Positions 8,064 to 16,215 of a DNA stretch of 64,000 bases are shown piece by piece. The position numbers and the translations under genes were made by a program. This stretch comes from CAYYAQ01 sp964469555 (lineage in GTDB: Bacteria > Planctomycetota > UBA1135 > UBA2386). Numbering within the stretch: the first letter of the stretch is position 1; each line of letters starts with the position of its first letter. Under the pieces are notes generated by a model. The model had not been told where the DNA came from, did no database searches, and saw nothing but the letters and a program-made list of their open reading frames with translations. The stretch is taken from positions 14,334 to 78,333 of the forward strand of contig CAYYAQ010000006.1 in NCBI GenBank assembly GCA_964469555.1, written 5' to 3'.

Positions 8064-8306
8064 ATGACCACTCCGGAGCGACCACCCACGAAACCCGGGC
8101 CCAAGGTGCTGACGCGGCGCCGCCGCGCGCTGCGGTGGTTCATCCGGAGCGTCCTCGGCATCCTGGGGTTCGCGGCGCTCTACTTCCTGGCGGTCTGGAT
8201 CTCGGGTTGATACCAGTCAACAGCGACTACGTGCAGGCCGACGAGGGGATCGAAATCTGGGTATGGGATCACGGCGTGCACACGAACTTCGTGCTGCCCG
8301 TGAAGA
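8064..8306 (+). pseudogene. DUF2459 (TIGR02117) family protein, frameshifted and cut by an N gap
   Basis: ATG 8064 encodes a basic N-terminus, a membrane segment (S-V-L-G-I-L-G-F-A-A-L-Y-F-L-A-V-W) and a premature TGA at 8208-8210. In another frame the sequence continues as L-I-P-V-N-S-D-Y-V-Q, then E-I-W-V-W-D-H-G-V-H-T-N-F-V-L-P-V. That is the hallmark P-V-N...G-I-E-I...G-V-H-T-x-x-V-L-P start of DUF2459 proteins. Adding one G to the GGG run at 8204-8206 would join the two parts exactly (W-I-S-G-L-I-P-V-N). The rest of the gene is lost in the 100-base N run, and what follows the gap does not show a recognisable DUF2459 ending. It may be an intact gene with a one-base consensus error. Function unknown; membrane-anchored. 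Confidence 0.6.
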
Positions 8307-8406
8307 NNNNNNNNNNNNNNNNNNNNNNNNNNNNNNNNNNNNNNNNNNNNNNNNNNNNNNNNNNNNNNNNNNNNNNNNNNNNNNNNNNNNNNNNNNNNNN
8401 NNNNNN
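8307..8406. other. assembly gap (100 N)
   Basis: Exactly 100 Ns, a conventional placeholder length, so the real distance is unknown. The gap removes the middle and end of the DUF2459-type gene and possibly more. I see no shared repeat on the two flanks. Confidence 0.99.
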
Positions 8407-8471
8407 AACGACCTTGTCGGAGGGCGCCGATTCGCTTCGGACAGGGTTCTCGATAGAGGCTACGCGCTGAG

Positions 8472-10265
8472 TCACCGACCGACGCGCAGCCGCATCGCTT
8501 CGGTCAAACCGATCTTGATGCCGTTCGTCGCGCCCGGCGTGAGCAGCGCGCCCTGGAGGTAGAAGAGCGAACCGATGAGGTTCGCGTCGTTCGGGATCGG
8601 CAGCGGCAAGGCTGCGGGGGTTCCGCTCCAGCTCGGACCGCCGGCGATGATCACCGTGGGATGCAGGAGGAACGCGCCGGGAATGCTCGCGGAGCGCATG
8701 CCGGATCCCGGCAACGCAACACCGCACGGGAACGCGGGCGGCGTGTTCACTCCGGCGGCGAGCAGCGTCGACGCGACGGGCGCTTGCGTCCCGATCGGAT
8801 TGTGGAAGCCGAGAGTGAAGGTCGAACCGATCGACGGCAATCCGCTGACGAGCAGGATGCTGCCGCTTGGGTTGTCACCACATCCGAAGATCTCCGCCTG
8901 CCCACACCCGCCAACGAAGGTCTGCTTCGTGTTCCTGCTGCCGCGGGTGTTCGCGGCGGGAGCGTTCCAGGTGAAGTTCACGCCGATCATGCCGGAGCCG
9001 CCGAGTTGCAGCGAATGCCCGACCGGAGTCGAACTCGATTCGCTCACGCCGACGTCCTTCGAACGCAGGCCCTTCGCGACTCCGTCCACCGCCGTCATCG
9101 TCCCTTCGTAACTCAGGAACTGGATCACGCGATCCTCCGAATCGACCAGTGCGATCGCGTCACTCGGACCGTTTTGCAGGTTCGTCAGGGGGAACGCGAC
9201 AGTGCCGATGCAACCCGTCGTCGCGGTGATCGTGCCGGCGAGGGCAAGCGTGTCGTAGAAGCGGCCACCGTTGCCGTTGTAGGCGATCACGCGCCAACCG
9301 CTCAGGTCCAGACCGACGGGCCCGGCGATCTCCACCATCTCGTTCTGGTCCGTGCCGGAGTTGTCGTAATGGAACTCGTTGATCCACGCGTGGCGCGCGT
9401 CGCGGACCTTCCCGCCCCCCCAGAGGCGCGCGACCCACTCCGGATGATCGATGAAGGGATTGCGGTTGCCCTGCGCCGCGTAGACCGCGTCGTTGCGGCG
9501 GCACTCCCTTGCGTCCGGCGGGTCGAGCCGATGCCACTCGAGCAGGACGTCGAGAAGTCCCATGTACGCCACCGAGAGGTTCGTCGAACTCTGTGAAGCG
9601 ATGATACGGCTGACGTCGTTCGTCACGATCAGGTCCGGTTCTGCGGCACCACCCCTGTTGCGCGAACCGTCGTAGCGCACGTCGAAGTAGAGTAGCGCCC
9701 GCGCCACGTCTCCACGACGTTCGCTCCACACTTCCCAGCCGCCGGAGACACCGGTGCCGGTCGCCCAGTTCGACTTGCCGGGGTAGACGCCTGAGCCGCC
9801 GCCGACGGTGGTCCACTCCTTCGCCGTGCGGGACAGCGTGCGGAGTATCTTGTTCCCGCGCGCGCCGTTGTACGAGATGCTGGAGAGGAACAGTCCGTGG
9901 CAGTCCGACTCCGGGTAGTTCGTGCCGCCCGACCTCGGGAAACCGAGCGACTTCGGCCAGGCGTGTTCGCGGTCGTAGTTCGAATTGCCCTTCCCGACCT
10001 TCGTGTAGCTCGCGTTGCGGTAGACGTCGAGGATGCGACGGCTGTCGCCTGGATCTTGATCGGCGCGCTCGAGAACAGCCCAGGTACCCGTCCACGACAC
10101 GCGCGCGTGGTTCTCGATCCGTGCGTGCAGCGTGCGCCGCAGGGCACTCGCCGAACTCGTGTCGACGGTCGCGTAGTATCCACTGGGCGCCGAGCATTGC
10201 GCGCGGGTGGGCGCAGCGAGAGTACACAGCGCGAGGGCGAGGAGGATGGTGCGACCGGCGAGCAT
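8472..10265 (-). CDS. exported endonuclease I (NucM/EndA type) with lamin-tail-like and C-terminal sorting-like domains
   Basis: The product has 597 residues. A signal peptide (1-22, ending TRAQ) precedes a nuclease domain of the Endonuclease_1 family at about 23-270. Its catalytic block is Y-D-R-E-H-A-W-P-K-S, with D-C-H-G-L-F-L downstream and G-D-V-A-R-A-L-L-Y-F-D-V-R-Y near the end; these are the family's metal and His positions. Residues about 290-430 start with W-I-N-E-F-H-Y-D-N and contain N-E-M-V-E-I-A-G-P and L-S-G-W-R, as in lamin-tail domains that often accompany bacterial nucleases. The last about 150 residues, from C-G-D-N-P-S-G-S to M-R-L-R-V-G-R, are the beta domain common at the ends of exported planctomycete proteins. 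It probably digests extracellular DNA for nutrient use, fitting the nucleoside-catabolism genes at 38-48 kb. Confidence 0.85.
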   Translation of the reverse strand: MLAGRTILLALALCTLAAPTRAQCSAPSGYYATVDTSSASALRRTLHARIENHARVSWTGTWAVLERADQDPGDSRRILDVYRNASYTKVGKGNSNYDREHAWPKSLGFPRSGGTNYPESDCHGLFLSSISYNGARGNKILRTLSRTAKEWTTVGGGSGVYPGKSNWATGTGVSGGWEVWSERRGDVARALLYFDVRYDGSRNRGGAAEPDLIVTNDVSRIIASQSSTNLSVAYMGLLDVLLEWHRLDPPDARECRRNDAVYAAQGNRNPFIDHPEWVARLWGGGKVRDARHAWINEFHYDNSGTDQNEMVEIAGPVGLDLSGWRVIAYNGNGGRFYDTLALAGTITATTGCIGTVAFPLTNLQNGPSDAIALVDSEDRVIQFLSYEGTMTAVDGVAKGLRSKDVGVSESSSTPVGHSLQLGGSGMIGVNFTWNAPAANTRGSRNTKQTFVGGCGQAEIFGCGDNPSGSILLVSGLPSIGSTFTLGFHNPIGTQAPVASTLLAAGVNTPPAFPCGVALPGSGMRSASIPGAFLLHPTVIIAGGPSWSGTPAALPLPIPNDANLIGSLFYLQGALLTPGATNGIKIGLTEAMRLRVGR

Positions 10266-10469
10266 GTGCCCAGGTTAGCCGCGCTGCCCGGGCCTGCAAT
10301 CCATCGCGCCGAAACACCGACTCGCGCACCCGCTCACGGACACGTCTCCGAGGATCGCGGACGGGAATCGAATCGGCTCGCATGCAAGGAATTTCATCTT
10401 TGGGGGACTTGTGACGCGCGGGGTTCACCAACATCTCGTAGCGTCGGACAACTCCGCACTGCGCCATCC

Positions 10470-12743
10470 ATGAGAATCCCATACCTCGTTGTTCTCTCGC
10501 CGCTCGCCCTCACCTGTCTTCTCCCGGCGCAAGCACCGGGCGAAAGCCAGGAGTCCCAGCGGCGCCTCGAGTGGTTCGCCACGCACCAGAAGATGGCGAC
10601 GTCTTCCCCCCACGCCGCAAGGGCGTGGCAGTTCGTGGGCCCGGTGCGCATGCGCGGTCGTCTCACGGACATCGAGGCGCATCCGTCCGTTCCGAAGACG
10701 ATTCTCATCGCCTCCGCCTCCGGTGGCGTGTTCAAGACCACCGACGAAGGGAAGACCTGGAAAGCCGTGTTCACGGATCAGGCCACCGCGTCGATCGGCG
10801 ACCTGGCGATCGCGTCGTCGGACCCGAAGCAGGTGTGGGTCGGGACGGGCGAAGCCAACATCCTGCGGAGCTCGATGGCCGGGACCGGGATCTACAAGTC
10901 GACGGACGGCGGGGACACGTTCACGCACGCCGGTCTCGGTGACACACAACACATCTCGCGCATCGTCGTTCATCCCACGGACCCGAACATCGTGTACGCC
11001 GCGTCGGCGGGTCACGAGTACACCCACGACAAGTCCCGCGGCATCTACAAGACGATCGACGGCGGCAAGACCTGGCGGCATGTCTACTTCGAGAACGTGA
11101 AGACCGGCGTCATCGACCTGGCGATCGATCCCGAGCAACCGGACATCCTCTACGCGACCACTGCCGAGCGCCTGCGCTACCGCTGGAACGACCCGCGGCC
11201 TGGCCCTCAGGCGGGCCTCATTCAGAGCACGGACGGCGGCGAGACCTGGTGGAGGCCGGTCGGCGGTGACCTGCCCGATTTCACCGCGGGGGAGTACGAG
11301 CGCATCGGCATCGACATCTGCCGCGGGAATCCGAAGACTCTCTACCTCGCCTTGCATCGCGCGAAGGGGCGCCGGCGCGGCGCCGAGGTCTTCCGCAGTA
11401 ACGACCGGGGCAAGTCGTGGAAAATGGTCGACGGAAGGAACGGCGTCCGCCGCGTGTTCCCGACCTTCGGTTGGTTCTTCGGACAGGTGCGCGTCGATCC
11501 GAACGATGCGGACACGGTCTTCGTCCTGGGCCAGTCGTTCGTGGGGACGAAGGACGGCGGCAAGACGTGGCGGAGACTCCGGGGCACGCACGTCGACTTC
11601 CACGCGATGTGGATCAACCCCAAGGACTCGAAACACGTGCTCGTCGGAAACGACGGCGGGCTGATGATCTCCCACGACGGTTTCGAGAGCTACGACGCGC
11701 CGCGCAACATCCCGATGGCTCAGTGCTACAACTGCGGCGTCAGCCAGAAGAAGGGCAAGTTCTACATCTATTGCTCGGTGCAGGACCACGGCGCGTGGCG
11801 CGGAGCCGTCGATGTGACGAAGGGTCGCGACAAGATCGAGCGCCAGCAATGGTCCAGCGCGGCGGGGGATGAGGCTGGACGGCACGCCGTCGATCCGAAG
11901 AACCCGGGCGTCGTGTATTCGCTGCGTCGCTACGGAGGTGGGCCCAGTCGCACGGACTACGGCGAGAGTTCCGCGGAAGACGCGGGATCGGGCCAGCGAC
12001 GCCGACGCGGTCGTGGACAAAGCGTCGCGCCACGGTTTCCTCCCGGGGAGCGGAAACGCGCGCAGTGGGTTTCGCCGCTGATCATCTCCGCGCACAGCAA
12101 CGAGCGCCTTCTCTACGGCGCCCAGTTCGTATTCCTGACCGACGACGGCGGCAAGGAATGGAAGAAGATCAGCCCCGACCTCACGAACTTCCATCCCGAC
12201 CGGCAGGGCAACATCGCCCACGCGATCGTGTTCTGCATCGCCGAGTCGCCCGTGGAGAAGGGCGTGATCTACGCCGGGACCGACGACGGCAACATCCAGG
12301 TCACGCGCGACGAAGGCAAGACCTGGAAGAACGTCAACAAGGGCATTCCCGAGGGTCGCTGCATCTCCAGCCTGTGCGCTTCGGCATTCGACAAGGGCAC
12401 CGTGTTCGCGACCGTCAGCGGCAAGCGCCATGACGACTTCGGCTGCTACATCTTCAAGTCGACGGACTACGGAGAGACGTGGAAGTCGATCGCAGCAAGC
12501 ATCCCCGGCAGCAGCGCCAACGTCATCAAGCAGGACCCGAAGAAGGAGGGTCTGCTCTTCGTCGGCACCGACCGTGGTGTCTACGTGACGACAAACGGCG
12601 GGGCAGAGTGGCACGTGCTCGGCAAGAGTCTGCCTACCGTCTACGTGCACGACCTCGTGATCCAGACGAAGGAGGACTTCCTCGTCATCGCCACGCATGG
12701 CAGGGGTTGCTACGTCATCGACGTGCGCGACCTGCGCCAGTAG
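10470..12743 (+). CDS. exported BNR/sortilin-like beta-propeller protein
   Basis: The 757-residue protein starts at ATG 10470, which directly precedes a signal peptide (MRIPYLVVLSPLALTCLLPAQ); the frame is open upstream but lacks coding character. It is built of repeated Asp-box/BNR motifs such as G-V-F-K-T-T-D-E-G-K-T-W, G-I-Y-K-S-T-D-G-G-D-T-F and G-I-Y-K-T-I-D-G-G-K-T-W, spaced 45-60 residues apart. These are the blades of a sortilin/Vps10 or sialidase-like propeller. Between about 505 and 540 there is a charged R/G/S-rich insertion. No catalytic set can be named, so a hydrolase role is uncertain; proteins of this kind in planctomycetes are mostly annotated only as glycosyl hydrolase-like. 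It is convergent with the gene at 12747, with only 3 bases between. Confidence 0.75.
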   Translation: MRIPYLVVLSPLALTCLLPAQAPGESQESQRRLEWFATHQKMATSSPHAARAWQFVGPVRMRGRLTDIEAHPSVPKTILIASASGGVFKTTDEGKTWKAVFTDQATASIGDLAIASSDPKQVWVGTGEANILRSSMAGTGIYKSTDGGDTFTHAGLGDTQHISRIVVHPTDPNIVYAASAGHEYTHDKSRGIYKTIDGGKTWRHVYFENVKTGVIDLAIDPEQPDILYATTAERLRYRWNDPRPGPQAGLIQSTDGGETWWRPVGGDLPDFTAGEYERIGIDICRGNPKTLYLALHRAKGRRRGAEVFRSNDRGKSWKMVDGRNGVRRVFPTFGWFFGQVRVDPNDADTVFVLGQSFVGTKDGGKTWRRLRGTHVDFHAMWINPKDSKHVLVGNDGGLMISHDGFESYDAPRNIPMAQCYNCGVSQKKGKFYIYCSVQDHGAWRGAVDVTKGRDKIERQQWSSAAGDEAGRHAVDPKNPGVVYSLRRYGGGPSRTDYGESSAEDAGSGQRRRRGRGQSVAPRFPPGERKRAQWVSPLIISAHSNERLLYGAQFVFLTDDGGKEWKKISPDLTNFHPDRQGNIAHAIVFCIAESPVEKGVIYAGTDDGNIQVTRDEGKTWKNVNKGIPEGRCISSLCASAFDKGTVFATVSGKRHDDFGCYIFKSTDYGETWKSIAASIPGSSANVIKQDPKKEGLLFVGTDRGVYVTTNGGAEWHVLGKSLPTVYVHDLVIQTKEDFLVIATHGRGCYVIDVRDLRQ

Positions 12744-12746
12744 CCG

Positions 12747-13223
12747 TCAGTCAACGTGCACGCGGTAGCTAAGAGAGAGAGACTTCGCTGCGTCCATCAA
12801 GAAGGCGCATCCGAGGTCCGGCGCGCTCTCACAGAGGCCCGCGAACGCCGCGAACGTGAGGCGGTGGACGGTCGATGAAGCACGAACGGAGACGGTCGCC
12901 GAGCGCGCCCCCTCGTCGAGAAAACTCTGTTCGCCGAGAACCGCGATGGGATTGACTTTCGCGAGGGCGATTTCCTCACCGGCCGTTTCCGATGCGACAC
13001 TGATCTCGAGTTCACCCTCGGTGAGGATGTGGATGTCGCGATCGTCTCGGTCGAACTGTTTGATCAGGACGGTCCCCGGCTCGACCTCGATCTTCTCCGT
13101 GTAAGCGAGGAAGCGCTCCCACTCGATTCCGTTCTCGTTGACGATCAACTCGATGAGGGCGGCCATGTCGACCTCGCCCAGGTAGTAGGCACTCTTCTCT
13201 GTGTCTGCGGCTGGGTGGCTCAT
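12747..13223 (-). CDS. cyclic nucleotide-binding-domain protein (stand-alone)
   Basis: The protein has 158 residues, most of it a CRP-type cNMP-binding fold from about residue 35. It includes V-E-P-G-T-V-L-I-K-Q-F-D, I-H-I-L-T-E-G-E-L-E-I and the phosphate-binding-cassette region N-P-I-A-V-L-G-E-Q-S-F-L-D-E-G-A-R-S-A-T-V. G-E-x-S-F and R-S-A-T-V match the cassette that contacts the cyclic nucleotide phosphate and ribose. There is no DNA-binding helix-turn-helix and no membrane segment, so it is a sensor module without a visible output domain. It may act by protein contact. It lies just downstream of the PQQ-like protein on the same strand (36 bases), but a joint function is not evident. Confidence 0.75.
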   Translation of the reverse strand: MSHPAADTEKSAYYLGEVDMAALIELIVNENGIEWERFLAYTEKIEVEPGTVLIKQFDRDDRDIHILTEGELEISVASETAGEEIALAKVNPIAVLGEQSFLDEGARSATVSVRASSTVHRLTFAAFAGLCESAPDLGCAFLMDAAKSLSLSYRVHVD

Positions 13224-13259
13224 GACCGAACGATCTTGATTACGACCGCCCCGAAGACC

Positions 13260-14576
13260 TCACTTTCGCGGCAACTTCTTTTCGATTCGGTAGAGGTGCG
13301 TCTTCGTGCGGAGGATCAGCGCACTCCCGACCGTCGCGGGCGAAGCCATGAAACCGGCGTCGAGCGTCGCCTCCTGCGCGGACTCGAACTTCATACCCGG
13401 CCTGAACATCACGGTCGTGCCCTCCTGTGAGCAGGCGAAGATGCGCCCGTCCGCGTAGAGCAACGACGCCGAGTACTCGCCGCCGATGCGCTCGAACCAG
13501 ACTTCCTTGCCCGTCTTTGCTTCGACGCAGCTCGCAATCCCCCCGTCGTTCACCATGTAGATGTGATCACCGATGAGCAGCGGCGACGGCTTCTTCGGCA
13601 CGCGCCGCCGCAGCAGCCACTTCACATGGCTCCTGGTCACGTCGCCCTTGCCCGTCGGGTCGACCGCCAGAAGCTGCGGGCGCGAGAACCCGGTGTTGAT
13701 GAACACGAGCCCGTGCCCGAACACGGTGCGCGAAGCGCTCGAGTGGTTGCCGTAGCGAACCGACCAGATCTCCTTGCCAGTTCTGGGGTCGTAGGCAAAC
13801 GCGGCCTTGGCGCCAGGGCTGATCAACTGTGGCTTGCCGTTCACTTCGATCACGATCGGGGTCGCGTACGACTTGCGGAAGTCGCCGCCGCCCTTCGGCT
13901 TGCCAGTCTTCTTGTCGATATCGCCGTAGTTCGTCGAACGATCCGTGCGCCACTTCGTCTTCCCGGTCGCCTTCTCGAGTGCGATCACGAACTGATGATC
14001 TGCTCCGTCCATCGTGAGGATCAGCAGGTCCTCGAAGACGACCGGCGAGGACCCCGCACCGCGGAAATGATCACAGACGAGGTCGCTGCGTTTCCACTCG
14101 ACCTTCCTGGTCTTTCGGTCGAGACACGCCGTGCCCGGAGAGCCGAATGAAACGTACACGTGATCCCCGTCGATCACCGGCGAAGGCGAGGCGTAGGAGT
14201 TGAACGAGTGCGCGAACTGCGGCTTCGCGATCTGAAACAGGCGCTCGTCCATCACGATCTCTCCGGACTCCTGATCCAGGCACAGGACGATCAGGTCGTT
14301 GCCCTTCTTGGTCGCGGTCGTCAACCAGATCTTCCCATCGGCGATCACCGGCGACGACCAGGCGCGACCGCGGATCTTCGTCTTCCAGGTGACGTTCTTC
14401 TCCTCGCTCCAGGTCGACGGCAGCCCCACAGCGTCACTGTGCCCATCGCCGCGCGGCCCGCGGTAGTCCGGCCAGGTGTCATTCTCGATCACAGCAACGT
14501 TCAGAGCTGCGAACGAGGAGCCGACGGCGCCGATGACCAGGCAGCTCACGGCCACGAGAGTGCGCTTCATCCTCAT
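13260..14576 (-). CDS. exported PQQ-binding-like beta-propeller protein
   Basis: The product has 438 residues with a signal peptide at its start (MRMKRTLVAVSCLVIGAVGS). It then has W-P-D-Y-R-G-P-R-G-D-G-H-S, a usual opening of planctomycete PQQ-like proteins. Repeated propeller motifs follow, including A-W-S-S-P-V-I-A-D-G-K-I-W-L, S-Y-A-S-P-S-P-V-I-D-G-D-H-V-Y-V-S-F-G and R-T-G-K-E-I-W-S-V-R-Y. These are the tryptophan-docking blades also seen in BamB and quinoprotein dehydrogenases. No PQQ-dehydrogenase active-site residues can be identified, so an enzymatic role is not supported. It is probably a periplasmic scaffold or binding protein. Confidence 0.8.
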   Translation of the reverse strand: MRMKRTLVAVSCLVIGAVGSSFAALNVAVIENDTWPDYRGPRGDGHSDAVGLPSTWSEEKNVTWKTKIRGRAWSSPVIADGKIWLTTATKKGNDLIVLCLDQESGEIVMDERLFQIAKPQFAHSFNSYASPSPVIDGDHVYVSFGSPGTACLDRKTRKVEWKRSDLVCDHFRGAGSSPVVFEDLLILTMDGADHQFVIALEKATGKTKWRTDRSTNYGDIDKKTGKPKGGGDFRKSYATPIVIEVNGKPQLISPGAKAAFAYDPRTGKEIWSVRYGNHSSASRTVFGHGLVFINTGFSRPQLLAVDPTGKGDVTRSHVKWLLRRRVPKKPSPLLIGDHIYMVNDGGIASCVEAKTGKEVWFERIGGEYSASLLYADGRIFACSQEGTTVMFRPGMKFESAQEATLDAGFMASPATVGSALILRTKTHLYRIEKKLPRK

Positions 14577-14648
14577 GTCGCCATTCTCCGTCCGACCGGC
14601 GAGACTCTGACTATCAAAACCGCGTACGCGCCGAATTTGAGGAACGCG

Positions 14649-15557
14649 TCAGGGCAGCACGACGACTTCCGCGCCGTCGCGATCACCCAGCGCCAGCTTC
14701 GTCCCAGGATCGGTGAACGCGCTCGCGAGGAAACCAAACGCGATGCGGTTGCCGGCGCCGGGAATCTCCGCCGAACTCATGATACGACCGACCGGGTCGC
14801 CTTCGTCGAGTTCGATGAGCATCGTGTCGGTCTCGATGGCGCCCACTCCGGCGATGCCGAGCTTGCGTAACGAGCGGTTCGTGTGACCGTACGTGTGGAT
14901 GCGCGCCACGATCTCCTGGCCCGTGTAGCAGCCCTTCGTCAACGAGATGTGGTCGTCGATCGGCAACTCCAGGGCGATGGTGTTCGCCTCCGAATCCTTC
15001 CCGATCCACGGTTCGCCCGTCGCGATGCGCAGCACATCGGCGACCGCGGGGTCGAGGGACGGGTGGCTTTCCGGGTTTGCCGTGCCGCCCGCGAGGAACT
15101 CCGCGGGCGCGTGGATTCGCATCCTGCGAACTCCACCGCGCCCGAACGCGAGCATGATCTCGGTGCCGGCTGGATCGGTGCTCACAGACCCTCGGGCGTC
15201 GCCGACCTGCACGACCTCGGCGCATTCCACATCGAGAAGCGAAACCGTCAACTGCTCCGAAAAATGGTACCGCTCCAGCATCTCGGCCAGGGATGGCGCG
15301 GTGTCGATCTGGGTCGAAAGCCAGACGGTCTCCCCCTGCACGGTGGCGTCACAAAGCGCCAGCAATCGACCCTTTCCGTTGAGGAATGCCGCCGGTCGGA
15401 CCTCGCCATCCACCATCCCGGAGATGTCCTGGCTGCACATCCGCTGCAAGAAATCCCGCGAATCGGGCCCGGACACCCGGATCAGCGCGTACGGGGCGGG
15501 GTGACGGAATACCGGATCAGGGCCGATCAGTTGGCTGGGGAGATCGTCGTAAGTCAC
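14649..15557 (-). CDS. ygfZ: YgfZ/GcvT-like folate-binding protein for Fe-S cluster maintenance
   Basis: The 302-residue protein starts with GTG at 15557. It has the YgfZ hallmark L-T-K-G-C-Y-T-G-Q-E-I-V-A-R near residue 215, where the Cys in K-G-C-Y-x-G-Q-E is essential in E. coli YgfZ, plus the GcvT-fold N-terminal segment V-S-G-P-D-S-R-D-F-L-Q-R-M. YgfZ proteins bind tetrahydrofolate and support the assembly or repair of certain Fe-S enzymes. The context supports this strongly: the gene is divergent from the iscR-like gene of a full ISC operon, with 151 bases between, so both directions could be controlled by the same Rrf2 regulator. Length is normal for the family. Confidence 0.88.
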   Translation of the reverse strand: MTYDDLPSQLIGPDPVFRHPAPYALIRVSGPDSRDFLQRMCSQDISGMVDGEVRPAAFLNGKGRLLALCDATVQGETVWLSTQIDTAPSLAEMLERYHFSEQLTVSLLDVECAEVVQVGDARGSVSTDPAGTEIMLAFGRGGVRRMRIHAPAEFLAGGTANPESHPSLDPAVADVLRIATGEPWIGKDSEANTIALELPIDDHISLTKGCYTGQEIVARIHTYGHTNRSLRKLGIAGVGAIETDTMLIELDEGDPVGRIMSSAEIPGAGNRIAFGFLASAFTDPGTKLALGDRDGAEVVVLP

Positions 15558-15622
15558 TTGCTATGGGAGTTTGCCGGGAAGACCCGGGCCTGGTGAAATA
15601 CCGCACCGAATTAGTGCATTTT

Positions 15623-15635
15623 ACTCCGATAGAGT
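15623..15635. promoter_or_regulatory. possible Rrf2/IscR operator (inverted repeat)
   Basis: ACTC-CGATA-GAGT is a 13-base inverted repeat with 4-base arms, in an A/T-richer patch of the 151-base spacer between ygfZ and the rrf2 gene. It lies about 75 bases upstream of both starts. Rrf2 proteins bind dyads near their own promoters, so this is a candidate autoregulatory site. The arms are short and do not match a known consensus well; chance occurrence is possible. Confidence 0.25.
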
Positions 15636-15708
15636 TGAAAGAGCACCAGAATAGAGCCACTTTGGCCATACTGATCGCGTCCCCAGGATGGTGGCCCGAA
15701 GACGCCCG

Positions 15709-16215
15709 ATGATCAAGCTCTCGAAGAAAGCTGACTACGCCGTGCTGGTGATGGCCTCGCTGGCCCACCGCCAGCTCAAACATCGCGACGAACAGACGTC
15801 GGATGGCGCTGCAGCACTCCCGGTTCCTCCGGCGAGCGCCCACGACATCGCCGACGAAAGCGGCGTATCACGAGCCCTTGTAGCCAACATCCTCAAGGCC
15901 CTCACCCGCGCAGATCTCCTCGAATCTGTGCGCGGCGCCAGCGGCGGATACCGCATCACCAAGCCGTTGGACGACATCAACCTGGCCCAGATCATCACGG
16001 CGCTCGAAGGTCCGATCCGGATCGTCGACTGCGCTTCTCTTTCAGAGCACCGGAGTCCCAACGTCGCCGCGCACGACTGCAGCCTCTCCGATCATTGCCC
16101 CTCCCGCAGCGCCATGCACGTGGTCCAGAACCGCATCGCGCGGCTCATGGAGGACATTCACCTTCCTGAACTTCTGCAATTCGATTACCGGAGCGCGCCA
16201 ACCCTTCGCCCATGA
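15709..16215 (+). CDS. iscR: Rrf2 family Fe-S-sensing transcriptional regulator (IscR-like)
   Basis: The product has 168 residues from ATG 15709 (MIKLSKKADYAVL, the usual Rrf2 beginning); an ATG at 15688 would add 7 residues. The N-terminal winged helix includes H-D-I-A-D-E-S-G-V-S-R-A-L-V-A-N-I-L-K-A-L, and the wing is R-G-A-S-G-G-Y. Three cysteines, C108, C124 and C130, are in the region where IscR binds its [2Fe-2S] cluster, although C108-C124 spacing is longer than in E. coli IscR because of an inserted stretch. It is first in the ISC operon and its TGA overlaps the iscS ATG by 4 bases (ATGA). It probably represses the operon when carrying a cluster. Confidence 0.85.
   Translation: MIKLSKKADYAVLVMASLAHRQLKHRDEQTSDGAAALPVPPASAHDIADESGVSRALVANILKALTRADLLESVRGASGGYRITKPLDDINLAQIITALEGPIRIVDCASLSEHRSPNVAAHDCSLSDHCPSRSAMHVVQNRIARLMEDIHLPELLQFDYRSAPTLRP

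Noticed and set aside
8208..8210. TGA in the DUF2459 gene as a second selenocysteine codon
   Set aside because: The same frame after this TGA has no family similarity; similarity continues in another frame, so a frameshift explains it better.
10425..12698. Long (757-residue) open frame antisense to the BNR-propeller gene
   Set aside because: Typical shadow ORF in GC-rich coding DNA; Arg/Val/Asp-rich composition, no domain and no signal peptide.
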